NCBI RefSeq assembly: GCF_002270415.1
Contig: NZ_NNRI01000001.1
Coordinates: 248,001 to 312,000 of the forward strand
Origin: Mesorhizobium sophorae
GTDB lineage: Bacteria; Pseudomonadota; Alphaproteobacteria; Rhizobiales; Rhizobiaceae
DNA: 64,000 bases
Reading direction: 5' to 3'
In this document: in pieces, positions 1 through 9,275 of the stretch
Numbering within the stretch: the stretch's first letter is position 1
Layout: the number at the start of each line of letters is the position of its first letter
The notes under the pieces: model-generated
The model's database searches: none
The model's input: the letters and a program-made list of their open reading frames with translations, nothing else
What the model was told of the DNA's origin: nothing
Program-made: the position numbers and the translations under genes

Positions 1-167
1 AGCGCGCGCGGGCTTGCCGCTTCGGTGGCGCCGGCTGCGATCAGCCGGTCGGCGGCGGTGCGGCTGCGATGCACACACACCGCCAGCGGCCAGCCCTTGC
101 GCAGCAGATTGTCGGCCATGCCGGCGCCCATGCTGCCCAGACCGATGAAGCCTATGCGTTCTTTCAT
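1..167 (-). CDS. NAD(P)-binding dehydrogenase of the 3-hydroxyisobutyrate dehydrogenase family (partial)
   Basis: Only the first 55 residues are inside the window; the gene runs off the left edge. The N-terminus opens with a Rossmann dinucleotide motif, IGFIGLGSMGAGMADNL, at residues 5-21, as in 3-hydroxyisobutyrate dehydrogenases and glyoxylate/succinic semialdehyde reductases. The ATG is preceded by a clear GGAGG five bases upstream. It diverges from the GntR regulator to its right, so it may be one of that regulator's targets, but this is inference. The substrate cannot be assigned from this fragment. Confidence 0.8.
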   Translation of the reverse strand, partial: MKERIGFIGLGSMGAGMADNLLRKGWPLAVCVHRSRTAADRLIAAGATEAASPRA

Positions 168-294
168 GCAATCCTCCAAATGGCCCACGTTGGCGGGCCG
201 CATTTCGTCACCTTGCGGCGGGCACCTGTCGATGCAATCCTTTGAAGAAGAATCGGCCTTTGCCGAAGAATCGGACCGGAGGCCGTATCCCCCG

Positions 295-1035
295 ATGGCG
301 GAGCCCATGCTTTTCGATGCCATACCGCAAGCGCCCAATCTGCGGACCGGGCTCGTCAACACGCTGATCGCGCAAATCGAATCCGGCGATCTGGCGCCGG
401 GCCAGCGGCTGCCGACCGAGCAGGAGATCGTCGCCGCCACCGGCGTCAGCCGCACCGTCGTGCGCGAGGCGCTCGCCGCACTGCGTGCCCGTGGCCTGAT
501 CACCACGCGCCAGGGCCTCGGCGCTTTCGTCGCCAAGGATCCGCTGCCGAGGACCTTTTCCATCCTGCCGGACGATCTTGAATCGATCGACGAGGTGCTG
601 CGCGTGCTCGAACTGCGCATGGGCATCGAGGTCGAGGCGACCGGCCTTGCCGCCGAGCGGCGCAGCGACGCGGCGCTCGAGCAGATGGGTTCGCGGCTGG
701 ACGCGCTGGAGGCGGCGGTGCGCGCCGGCGGGTCGGGCTCGGAAGAGGATTTCGGCTTCCATCGCGCCATTCTCGCGGCGACGCAGAACGCCAATTTCAC
801 CCGGCTGTTCGACACCTTCGGCAGCGCCATGATCCCGCGCCAATGGATACGGCTCGACCGGATGACCCTGCCGGAGCGGGAGAAGTACCTGGCCCGCATG
901 CAGCGCGAGCACCGCGCTATTCTCGCCGCAATCGAGGCCAGGGATGCCAACGCGGCACGGCGCGCCATGCGCAGCCATCTGACCAAGAGCTATTCCCGCT
1001 TCGAAGAGTTGCGCGACAGGGCAAGCCACGACTGA
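295..1035 (+). CDS. GntR-family transcriptional regulator, FadR/FCD subfamily
   Basis: A 246-residue DNA-binding repressor or activator. The N-terminal winged helix-turn-helix spans about residues 15-80 (LAPGQRLPTEQEIVAATGVS, then VVREALAALRARGLI). The C-terminal FCD ligand domain carries the usual metal-binding pattern: D-x3-H in DFGFHRAI, then REHRAIL and RSHL near the end. The start at 295 has a GGAGG 12 bases upstream; in-frame ATGs at 232 and 307 are alternatives, and the reading frame stays open to position 25 without homology. It ends 8 bases before the 3' end of livF. A FadR-subfamily operator lies ahead of the liv operon (5779-5795), making that operon its most likely target. Confidence 0.88.
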   Translation: MAEPMLFDAIPQAPNLRTGLVNTLIAQIESGDLAPGQRLPTEQEIVAATGVSRTVVREALAALRARGLITTRQGLGAFVAKDPLPRTFSILPDDLESIDEVLRVLELRMGIEVEATGLAAERRSDAALEQMGSRLDALEAAVRAGGSGSEEDFGFHRAILAATQNANFTRLFDTFGSAMIPRQWIRLDRMTLPEREKYLARMQREHRAILAAIEARDANAARRAMRSHLTKSYSRFEELRDRASHD

Positions 1036-1043
1036 GCGCTTGC

Positions 1044-1771
<728 letters not shown>

Positions 1772-1775
<4 letters not shown>

Positions 1776-2494
1776 AGATCGCCTCCCAGATAGACTTCCA
1801 GCACCTTGGGATCGGCAAGCACCGTCTCGGTCGGCCCATCGGCGATCTTGGAGCCGAAGTCGAGCACGGCAAGGCGCCGGCACAGCATCTGCATCAGCTT
1901 CATGTCATGGTCGATGACGCAGACGGATATGCCGTGGCCGGGAAGCTGACGGACGAGTCCAACCAGGGCAGTGGTCTCGCGGTCGTTGAGCCCGGCGGCG
2001 GGTTCGTCGAGCAGGAGCAGCGACGGCCGCGTGGCGAGCGCCAGCGCAAGGCCGAGCAGGCGCAGGGAGCCGAACGGCAGCACGCCGGCCTTCTCATTGG
2101 TAACCGCGCTCAGTCCGACGAAATCGAGCAGCGCCTGCGGCGTCGGCCACGGGTTGGCGGTGCCGCCCGTCCCGACATGCTCACCGGCGATCCGGACATT
2201 CTCCAGCACGCCAAGGCCTGCAAAGGCCATTGCCTGCTGGAAGGTGTAGCCGATGCCGGCCCGCGATATGGCATGCGGCTTGAGACCGGTGATGTCGTGC
2301 CCGCGAAACAGCACGGTGCCGCCGCTCGGCCTGTGCACGCCGGTGACGACATTGAACAGCGTCGTCTTGCCTGAACCGTTCGGACCGACGACGCCGAGGA
2401 TTTCTCCCTCTTCGATGGTGAGGTCGACGCCGGCCAGAGCCGTGACGCCGCCGAACTGCTTGCTCAGGCCGCTGATCGCCAGGATCGGGCTCAT
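1772..2494 (-). CDS. livG: Branched-chain amino acid-type ABC transporter ATPase LivG
   Basis: A 240-residue ATPase partner of LivF. It shows Walker A GPNGSGKT near residue 36, Walker B LLLLDEPAAGLN and the switch histidine in VIDHDMKLM. The signature region reads LPFGSLRLLGLA rather than the canonical LSGGQ; LivG proteins commonly have a relaxed signature with a Y/FG-x-Q/R-R motif, so this is not alarming. The ATG overlaps the livM stop in an ATGA, and its own stop overlaps the livF GTG. Confidence 0.92.
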
Positions 2495-3522
2495 CGCCGC
2501 GCCTCCGCCGCGTTGCGCTGTTCCGTCTCCTGTTTCGGCTTGCCCGACAACACTGCACGAAGCGCCCGCACGATGCCACCGATCAGGCCGTCGGGCAAAA
2601 GCATGATCACCGCGATCAGGCAGACGCCGTAGACGATGCGCGACTGGACCGGGTCGAGGTTGAGCACTTCCGGCAGGAAGGCGACAAGGATGCCGCCGGC
2701 GAGCGGTCCCTCGATCAGGCGGGCGCCGCCGATCATGACCATCAGCGCCAGGTAGATGCTGGGGAAGGAGGAAAACTGCGACGGCGAGATGTGGCCGAGG
2801 AAATAGGCCAGCAGCACGCCGGAGATGCCGGCAAAGACGCCGCTGACGACGAAGGCGCCGATCTTGTGCCGGCCGACATTGATGCCGAGCGAGGCGGCAA
2901 GCTTCTCGTTCTCCCGGATGGCGCGCAGCGTGCGGCCATAGGACGAGTTGATGATCGCCCAACTCGCAACCGCCGCGGCCGTCACGAAGGCCACCACCAT
3001 CAGATAATAGCGCGTCAGATCGCTCATATCGGCGCCGAACAGAGTGACCGGGCCGGCCAGGTCGAGCCCTGTCGCCGCACCCGTATAATCGCCGCCATTG
3101 GTGAGGACGATGGCGAGCAACTGCCCGAAGGCAAAGGTCATGATGACAAAGTGATGGCCGCCGACGCGCAGCGACGGAATGCCGACGATCATCGCGAACG
3201 CAGCACTTGCCAGAGCCGCCGCCGGCAGTGCTGCCCAAAACCCCACGCCAAAGTCCCGCGCCAGGATCGCCGCCGCATAGGCGCCGACGCCGACCAGCGC
3301 CGCGTGCCCCATCGACAGGATGCCGGTCTGGCCGAACAGAACCGACAGCCCGTAGAGCGCGATCACGTTGATGCCGGCCGAGATCGCCAGCGACAGGAAG
3401 CGGTTGCTCGGCGAGAACAACGGCACCAGCGCGATCAATGCCAGGATGACCAGCACCGGCAGCAGCGATCGCAACGCCTTGAAGGTGGAACCGGCGCGAT
3501 CCTGGTGGAGGCCATCCTTCAT
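2491..3522 (-). CDS. livM: Branched-chain amino acid-type ABC transporter permease LivM
   Basis: A 343-residue inner-membrane permease with about ten hydrophobic segments. It has the LivM-type EAA region around the conserved GIPSLRVGGHHFVIMT and the loop SYGRTLRAIRENEKLAASLGI, typical of LivM (usually 320-420 residues). ATG start 3522 overlaps the livH stop by four bases, and its own stop overlaps livG in the same way. It pairs with LivH to form the channel. Confidence 0.92.
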   Translation of the reverse strand: MKDGLHQDRAGSTFKALRSLLPVLVILALIALVPLFSPSNRFLSLAISAGINVIALYGLSVLFGQTGILSMGHAALVGVGAYAAAILARDFGVGFWAALPAAALASAAFAMIVGIPSLRVGGHHFVIMTFAFGQLLAIVLTNGGDYTGAATGLDLAGPVTLFGADMSDLTRYYLMVVAFVTAAAVASWAIINSSYGRTLRAIRENEKLAASLGINVGRHKIGAFVVSGVFAGISGVLLAYFLGHISPSQFSSFPSIYLALMVMIGGARLIEGPLAGGILVAFLPEVLNLDPVQSRIVYGVCLIAVIMLLPDGLIGGIVRALRAVLSGKPKQETEQRNAAEARR

Positions 3523-4400
3523 GACGCCATCCTGGGTCCGCTGGTGCCGCCGAACAGGCCGTGCGGGCGGACGATCAGCACCAGGATCATCAGGGCGAAG
3601 GAGTAGGCGTCGGTCCATTGCGAAAAGCCGTAGCCGGCGCTGAAGCCTTCGACGATGCCGAGGATGAGCCCGGCGGCGACGGCGCCGTAGATGTTGCCGA
3701 GCCCGCCGATCAGCGCCACGGCAAAACCCTTCATCACCATGGTGCCGCCGGTGAACGGGGTGATCGGAAACAGCGCGATCAGCAGCGCCCCGCCGAGCCC
3801 GGCCAACGCACTGCCGAGCACGAACACGCCGGTGATGTAGCGGCGCACCGGAATGCCCATCAGGGCCGCCGTATCGCGGTCCTCGACGCTCGCCCGCAAG
3901 GCCCGGCCGTAGCGGCTGGCCGTGATCATGCGGAAGCTGAGTGCCACCACGGCAATGGTGATCGCGATGACCATGACCCGCACCGAGGCGATGCGCACGC
4001 CGCCGACCTCCCAGACCGTGGTCAGCGGGCGCGGGATGCTCTTCTGGTTGGGGTTCCAGAACAGCACGACGACATGCTGCAAGACGACGATGAGGCCGAG
4101 CGAAACGATGAAGCCGTTGGTCGGCCGCTCCAGCGTGAAGCGGAAAAGGCCGCGCTCGAGGATGTAGCCCATCAGCCCGACCGCCAGGATCGCCAGCACC
4201 ACCGCCAGCGGGAAGCCGAGGCCGGCGCTGACGGCAAGCCAGGTGACGATGCCGCCGATCATCAGGAATTCGCCATGGGCAAAGTTGATGATGCCGGTCA
4301 GGCCGAAGATCAGGGTGACGCCGATGGCGATCAGCGTGATGACGCTGGCGATCGAAAGCCCGTTGAGGATCTGCTGGATGAAGATGTCCACGGCTCGCAT
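3519..4400 (-). CDS. livH: Branched-chain amino acid-type ABC transporter permease LivH
   Basis: A 293-residue inner-membrane permease, the normal length for LivH. The N-terminus (QQILNGLSIASVITLIAIGV), the motif GIINFAHGEFLMIGG and the cytoplasmic SRYGRALRASVEDRDTAALM loop are family hallmarks. It follows livK after a 123-base gap that contains a perfect 11-bp stem-loop, and it overlaps livM by four bases. It forms the translocation pore with LivM. Confidence 0.92.
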   Translation of the reverse strand: MRAVDIFIQQILNGLSIASVITLIAIGVTLIFGLTGIINFAHGEFLMIGGIVTWLAVSAGLGFPLAVVLAILAVGLMGYILERGLFRFTLERPTNGFIVSLGLIVVLQHVVVLFWNPNQKSIPRPLTTVWEVGGVRIASVRVMVIAITIAVVALSFRMITASRYGRALRASVEDRDTAALMGIPVRRYITGVFVLGSALAGLGGALLIALFPITPFTGGTMVMKGFAVALIGGLGNIYGAVAAGLILGIVEGFSAGYGFSQWTDAYSFALMILVLIVRPHGLFGGTSGPRMAS

Positions 4401-4475
4401 TCTCTGTCGAAGTGATGGCGCTTTTCACGTGGTGGCCGGCTTTCAAGCCCCTGCCTGCATTTCTGAGAAGGAGAG

Positions 4476-4502
4476 GTTGGCGGCGTGTGTGACGCCGCCA
4501 AC
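4476..4502 (-). other. Perfect stem-loop between livK and livH
   Basis: Arms of 11 bp (4476-4486 and 4492-4502) pair perfectly around a 5-base loop, 21 bases after the livK stop. No U-run follows on the transcribed (minus) strand, so it is more like an mRNA-stabilising or partial-termination element than a full terminator. Such elements commonly raise the level of a periplasmic binding protein over its permeases; that role here is inferred. Confidence 0.6.
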
Positions 4503-4523
4503 TCAAGGGTGCGGTTCGCCAGA

Positions 4524-5738
4524 TCAGCTCTTCGGCGCTTCAGCCGGCGGCTGTTGCATCGAGCAGGAGATGGCGCCGCCGGGTGCCGCGGCGCAGACCT
4601 CGGTGGCATGGGTGACCTGATGGGTTGGATTGAAGGTCAGGTCGTCCGAGACCACGCCCTGATGGTGCAGCGTCAATAGCGCCTCGACCGTCTTGTCCGG
4701 ATCGAAGCTGCCGGCCTTCTCCCAGGCTTCGGCGAGGAAGTGGACATAGTCGTGGTAAAGCAGCGACACCGACGAGGTCACGCCGTGCGGCGCGCCGGCG
4801 GCGAAGTAGGCGTCGAAATAGGCCCTGGCCTTCGGGTTGGACGACTCGCCCCAGCACACCGGAACGCAGCTCATCGCCACCGGCACGTCGGCCGAAAGCT
4901 GTTTTTCCTTCCAGATGCCGGGGTCGACGCCGAACAGGAAGTAGCTCTTGGCGGCTCCCAGTTCGAGCGCCTGCGGCAGCGCTGTCAGCGTTGAATCGCC
5001 ATTGTACCAGAAGTGGATGATATCCGGATTGAGGCTCTTGGCGCGGGTCAGGAACGGCGAGAAGTCGGTCGTGTCAGGCGGATAGAAGATGATGTCGGGA
5101 ACGTCCTGCCCCTCGGCCTTCAGCGCCTTGAAATAGTAGGACGACAGGAACTGGCCTGTGGCGTCGTTGCCGACGATCATGACCGATTTCTTCGGCTTAT
5201 AACCAAGCAGCGGCTCGAGCAGCGTCAGCACGCCGCGCGCGGTCGATCCGGACCGCTGGAACTCCTGCGGCTCGGACTGGAAAAGATAGTGATCCTCGCC
5301 GCCCGGCTTGACCGAGTCCGGTGTCAGGATTTTCGCCAGCGTCGAATTGCCGGCGAAATGGATGATCTTGGCCGGCTGCGTGATCTTGGCCATGGCCAGC
5401 GTGAAGTCATGCGTTTCGGATCCGAAGATCGCCTGCACCTTGACGTCGCGCACCAGTTCCTGGGTGGCGGCGATTGCGGTCGCGATATCCGTGCGGTCGT
5501 CGCGTTTGACCATTTCCAGTTTGTAGTTCTTGCCGCCGACATTGATACCGCCGGCATCGTTGATCTGTTTCACGGCAAGTCCGACGCCCGCCGGCAAGGT
5601 ATGTCCGGCGGAAACGAATGAGCCCGACTCCGCCGCGACGACGCCGATCTTGACGATGTTGTCCTCGGCGAATGCCGGATGAGCAAGCACGCCAAGGCAC
5701 AAGGCCGCCGACGCGCCCATTTTCAGAACCGTTTTCAA
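4524..5738 (-). CDS. livK: Periplasmic substrate-binding protein of the Liv-type ABC transporter
   Basis: A 404-residue type I periplasmic binding protein (Leu/Ile/Val-binding, ANF-receptor fold). A Sec signal peptide covers residues 1-24 with cleavage after AFA. The mature start IVKIGVVAAESGSFVSAGHT is the typical first strand and ligand loop of the family. The start is TTG at 5738, chosen because GGAGG lies 8 bases upstream; an ATG at 5720 would lack such a site. It is the first gene of livKHMGF. The ligand may be an amino acid, amide or other small organic solute; the sequence does not decide. Two cysteines close to the C-terminus could form a disulfide. Confidence 0.9.
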   Translation of the reverse strand: MKTVLKMGASAALCLGVLAHPAFAEDNIVKIGVVAAESGSFVSAGHTLPAGVGLAVKQINDAGGINVGGKNYKLEMVKRDDRTDIATAIAATQELVRDVKVQAIFGSETHDFTLAMAKITQPAKIIHFAGNSTLAKILTPDSVKPGGEDHYLFQSEPQEFQRSGSTARGVLTLLEPLLGYKPKKSVMIVGNDATGQFLSSYYFKALKAEGQDVPDIIFYPPDTTDFSPFLTRAKSLNPDIIHFWYNGDSTLTALPQALELGAAKSYFLFGVDPGIWKEKQLSADVPVAMSCVPVCWGESSNPKARAYFDAYFAAGAPHGVTSSVSLLYHDYVHFLAEAWEKAGSFDPDKTVEALLTLHHQGVVSDDLTFNPTHQVTHATEVCAAAPGGAISCSMQQPPAEAPKS

Positions 5739-5778
5739 CTTGAGATCCTCCCGACTCCAAAATCATTGCAGTCTTACC

Positions 5779-5795
5779 GGGTTGTCATACAACCC
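5779..5795. promoter_or_regulatory. FadR-type GntR operator upstream of livK
   Basis: A perfect palindrome, GGGTTGTCATACAACCC, with 7-bp arms around CAT. The core TTGTCATACAA fits the published FadR-subfamily GntR consensus (t-N-GT-M-N-K-AC-N-A). It lies 41 bases upstream of the livK TTG start and 106 bases upstream of the divergent aldo/keto reductase, so one site could control both. The natural candidate ligand is the GntR/FCD regulator encoded at 295-1035. Confidence 0.7.
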
Positions 5796-5901
5796 TGTTA
5801 TCTGGTAAATCTAACGAACGGGGATGTCAATCGCGTTGCCATGCGATAAAAGGCGGCCCGCAGATCAGCAATCACCACCAAGCCGCAGTTAGGAACAGGA
5901 C

Positions 5902-6888
5902 ATGCAGTCACGGAAATTCGGCCGTACCGGCCGCGACGTCAGCGAGATCGGCTTTGGCTCATGGGCGATCGGCGCCGCCTGGGGCGAGGTCAATGACGAC
6001 GATGCGGTGGCCGCCCTGCATGCCGCCCTCGACGCCGGCGTCACCTTCATCGACACCGCCGACGTCTATGGCGACGGCCGTTCCGAAAAACTCATTGCCA
6101 GGGTGATGAAGGAGCGCGGCGGCGAGCGTCCGTTCATCGCCACCAAGGCCGGAAAGCGCCTGCCGGAGCAAACGGTCGAGGGGTTCAGCCAGAAGAACCT
6201 GACCGACTGGATCGACCGCAGCCTGAGATATCTCGAGGCCGACACGCTCGATCTGGTGCAACTGCATTGCCCGCTGACCGACCTCTACTACCACCCGGAA
6301 GTGTTCGAGCGGCTCGACCGTCTCGTCGAGCAGGGCAAGATCCGCAACTACGGCGTCAGCGTCGAGCGCGTTGAGGAGGCGCTGAAGGCGATGCAGTATC
6401 CCGGCGTCGTCACCGTCCAGATCATTTTCAACGCCTTCCGCCAGCGGCCGGCGGAACTGTTCTTCGACCTGGCGAAAAAGAACGATGTGGCGATCATTGC
6501 TCGCGTCCCGCTGGCCAGCGGCTTGCTGTCGGGCAAGTTCAAGGCTGACACCAAATTCGAAGACAGCGACCACCGCAAATTCAACCGCCATGGCGAGGCC
6601 TTCGACGTCGGCGAGACCTTCTCGGGCGTGCCCTATGAGGTCGGGCTGGCAGCGGTCGAGCGCATCCGGCCGCTGGTTTCCGGCGACACGACGATGGCCA
6701 AATTCGCCCTGCGCTGGATCCTGATGTTCGACGCGGTCACGGTGGTCATCCCGGGCGCCCGCAATCCGGCGCAGGCGATATCCAATGCCGAAGCGGCGGA
6801 CCTTCCCCCGCTGTCGGATCAACTCATGGGCAAGATCCGGGATATCTACGACCAGGACATCAAGCCCCATGTGCATCAGCGCTGGTGA
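5902..6888 (+). CDS. Aldo/keto reductase
   Basis: A 328-residue NADPH-dependent oxidoreductase with a TIM-barrel AKR fold. The tetrad is visible: Asp and Tyr in FIDTADVYGDGRSE (about residues 49-62), Lys in FIATKAGKR (near 84) and His in LVQLHCPL (near 117). The C-terminal cofactor loop VVIPGARNPAQAISN is typical of AKR11/12-type bacterial enzymes. The ATG has AGGAACAGGAC just upstream. It is divergent from livK across a 163-base region with the FadR-type operator. The natural substrate is unknown. Confidence 0.88.
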   Translation: MQSRKFGRTGRDVSEIGFGSWAIGAAWGEVNDDDAVAALHAALDAGVTFIDTADVYGDGRSEKLIARVMKERGGERPFIATKAGKRLPEQTVEGFSQKNLTDWIDRSLRYLEADTLDLVQLHCPLTDLYYHPEVFERLDRLVEQGKIRNYGVSVERVEEALKAMQYPGVVTVQIIFNAFRQRPAELFFDLAKKNDVAIIARVPLASGLLSGKFKADTKFEDSDHRKFNRHGEAFDVGETFSGVPYEVGLAAVERIRPLVSGDTTMAKFALRWILMFDAVTVVIPGARNPAQAISNAEAADLPPLSDQLMGKIRDIYDQDIKPHVHQRW

Positions 6889-6998
6889 TCGAAGGCCCGC
6901 AAGCCCTCGTCAGTTCACGGCGCGGCGAACCTGATGGCTGGGGCAAGCGTGTCCGCCCTCCATCAGTTTCCCTGGCCCAGCCTACTTCGCTAGCTGAG

Positions 6999-7766
6999 CT
7001 ACCCGGCGGCTTGCGAGATGAGCTGGGCGATCTCGTGCGGGTGAGAGATCAGCGACAAATGGCTTGCCTTCACCTCGATGGTCTTTGCGTTCATGCGCTT
7101 TGCCATGAAGCGCTCGAGATCCGGGTTGATCGTGCGATCCTCGGTCGAAACCGCATACCAGCTTGGCTTCGAGCGCCATGCCGCTTGCATCGTCTTTCCG
7201 GTGAAAAGCTTGTCCGAGATCGGCCCCTGGACGGCATAGAGGATGCGCGCCTTCTCGTGAGCAATGTCGCCGGCGAAATCCCGCAGGAAGGCCTCCTCGC
7301 TGAGCTTGCCATAGCCTTCGGACCAGACAAGGCCGGCGGAGGCAGGCGGCGCCGCAAAGGTCTTGGCGAGCGCCGTGTAGTCTTCGCCCGCGTCCGGAGC
7401 GCGCGCCGCGACATAGACGAGCGAGGAAACCTTGGGATCCATGCCTGCCTCGGTGATGATCATGCCGGCAAAGGAATGTGCGACAAGTATCGTCGGTCCA
7501 TCCTGGAGCGCGATCGCTCGCCGCGTTGCATCGACGCCCGCCTCCAGCGTGGTCAGCGGGTGCTGGACGACGGTTGCCCTGAAGGCGGCCTGCTGCAGGA
7601 TGCCAACCACTTCCGACCAGCACGAGCCATCCGCATAAGCGCCATGGACCAGCACGACATTGCGGGCCTTGGGGCCTGTCTGCGCTTGCGTCTTGTGGGA
7701 GCCGGCCAACAAGCCCGTCGCCACCCCGGTGACAAGTGCGGTGGAGAAAGTACGCCGATTTATCAT
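6999..7766 (-). CDS. Exported alpha/beta hydrolase (esterase-like) with twin-arginine signal
   Basis: A 255-residue alpha/beta-hydrolase. Residues 1-29 form a signal sequence with the twin arginine in MINRRTFSTA and a hydrophobic run, ending near AQA/QTG, suggesting Tat export. The oxyanion segment is LVHGAYADGSCW, the nucleophile Ser is in AHSFAGMI, the acid in TEDRTI and the His in ASHLSLISHP. This set matches the EstC/salicylate-esterase-like group. RBS AAGGAA precedes the ATG. It stands alone, convergent with the aldo/keto reductase; no pathway can be inferred. Confidence 0.85.
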   Translation of the reverse strand: MINRRTFSTALVTGVATGLLAGSHKTQAQTGPKARNVVLVHGAYADGSCWSEVVGILQQAAFRATVVQHPLTTLEAGVDATRRAIALQDGPTILVAHSFAGMIITEAGMDPKVSSLVYVAARAPDAGEDYTALAKTFAAPPASAGLVWSEGYGKLSEEAFLRDFAGDIAHEKARILYAVQGPISDKLFTGKTMQAAWRSKPSWYAVSTEDRTINPDLERFMAKRMNAKTIEVKASHLSLISHPHEIAQLISQAAG

Positions 7767-8072
7767 GATCGTGAATTCCTTGGGCGGTTGGCAGATGGGG
7801 ATCTGGTTTGTGCCGAAACCTCGGCCGAGACGAGTCGCAAGCGCTTTGTGCGGCGCTCACGTCCAATCTTCGCAGCCCACTGCGCCTTCATTACAGCCGT
7901 CACCGCTTCGTGATCGCCTGCCACGGGCTGCGTCCTTCAGCAATGCATTGTCCCCGCGACTATCCACAGGTTCGCCCGGCTATTTCGATGCGTGGGGCGG
8001 TGGCGTAGAATGACATGCAATTCGGCGGGTCTGTAGCCCGCCAATGGCTTGGGAACGAGGCGGAGAGCTTGA

Positions 8073-8570
8073 ATGCGGAACACGATGCTGGGCTTCACGG
8101 CACTTATCCTGGCCGCGTGCCAATCGGCTCCTGAAGCGCCGCAATCGGCCGCTCCCGAACCTGCGGCCATTGCTCCCCTATCTACCTTGGATCCGGCCGC
8201 TGCTGCTCCTGGTTCGGCCACAATGGATCAATCCACAACGATCACCCCGCCAGCGAAGGGCGTTCCCGCAAAATACGCCGCGTTCTCGGGCATGTGGGCT
8301 GGACGGTTGGAGGGGACGTCCGAAGCCAAAGTCGCTGTGCAGACGATTTCTCCCAGAGGCGATGTGACGGCCACCGTTGCGTGGGGGAATCTGGGCGACA
8401 ACAGTCCCGGAGAGGCAGCCGGCGCTGGAAGAATTTCGGGGAATACATTGAAGCTCAAGCGCCTCCCGAATGGCGCGGACGTCAGTCTTGTGATGCTGCC
8501 CGAAGGAACCTTGGCCGGGACCGTTGCGCTTGCCGGCCAGACCTACACGGGCCCGTTCATCAAGCAATGA
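8073..8570 (+). CDS. Small outer-membrane lipoprotein, hypothetical
   Basis: A 165-residue protein with a lipoprotein signal: MRNTMLGFTALILAAC, lipobox LAAC with Cys16. A Pro/Ala-rich linker (to about residue 65) leads to a compact C-terminal region of about 90 residues rich in beta-type patterns (SGMWAGRLEGTSEAKVAVQT). GGCGGAGAG precedes the ATG. The C-terminal part resembles small secreted domains seen in rhizobia, but I do not recognise a named family. Monocistronic. Confidence 0.72.
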   Translation: MRNTMLGFTALILAACQSAPEAPQSAAPEPAAIAPLSTLDPAAAAPGSATMDQSTTITPPAKGVPAKYAAFSGMWAGRLEGTSEAKVAVQTISPRGDVTATVAWGNLGDNSPGEAAGAGRISGNTLKLKRLPNGADVSLVMLPEGTLAGTVALAGQTYTGPFIKQ

Positions 8571-9275
8571 TCACAGAACCATCCAACTGGCCGCATTGAT
8601 TGCGCATCGCCTTCCGGTTCCTCGCGAACGGTTCAAGCGTTCCGATGGCCACCGTTAGGGGCGCAACAGACGCCATCGTCGTGTCACATGCCTTCATCCC
8701 GCGGCTTGATTGGAGCGGCCCGGCATCCCTTCTGTTGGGATGAGCTAGGACACCGGGCCTAACCGACAGGATGCCTGTGAGGAACAATGCCGCCGGCTGG
8801 ATAGTTTATGCGCCTCCGCTAATGTAAAGTGAAGCCATCCGAACGAGGGAACACAGCGGTCCGGTGACAACCGGCAAACCGGTGACGACCTGCATCGTGA
8901 GCGTGTTCGAGAAGCCTAGCTGGCCTACCGTTTGACGACGAAGGACAAGGCGAAAGGCCTTTGATCTCGCCAGGGAGATCGGAGACGAGGTGCGGACCGA
9001 AGAGATCACGCCAAGAAGCGAAAACTGAAAATGGCCGGCGCCTGTTGGGCGGGGGGCCTGGTTGGGGTGAAGGCGCCGGCCAAGCGGAACAGGTCCGCCA
9101 CCCGAACAATCTAACAGACGGACCGCTGGCGCCTATGGTGTTATCGCGGAAGCAGGGCCGGACACCGGTGGACCCGCAATGGGATGCCGCCGACATACAT
9201 GGCGGTTTGGTGCACGCTATCCCTGACACATGATTTCTCGACGGGAGGGGACCAGGCGTCGTATGCCGATACGAC
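8571..9275. other. Long intergenic region without a supported gene
   Basis: No open frame here has family resemblance, a good ribosome site and plausible composition together. A nested hairpin sits at 8717-8759. The stretch around 9100-9230 faintly recalls an IS5-type transposase N-terminus (LTD followed later by GRTPVDP) in one frame, but too weakly to call. Confidence 0.4.
8717..8759. other. Nested hairpin in the intergenic region
   Basis: An outer 7-bp stem (GGCCCGG at 8717-8723 with CCGGGCC at 8753-8759) encloses an inner 6-bp stem (CATCCC 8724-8729, GGGATG 8737-8742). No U-run follows. It could be a structured RNA, a weak terminator for the lipoprotein gene or a remnant of a dispersed palindromic repeat. 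Confidence 0.4.

Noticed and set aside
8961..9233. Possible transposase remnant
   Set aside because: Only a few residues recall an IS5-type N-terminus; no terminal repeats, no target duplication and no catalytic triad are visible.
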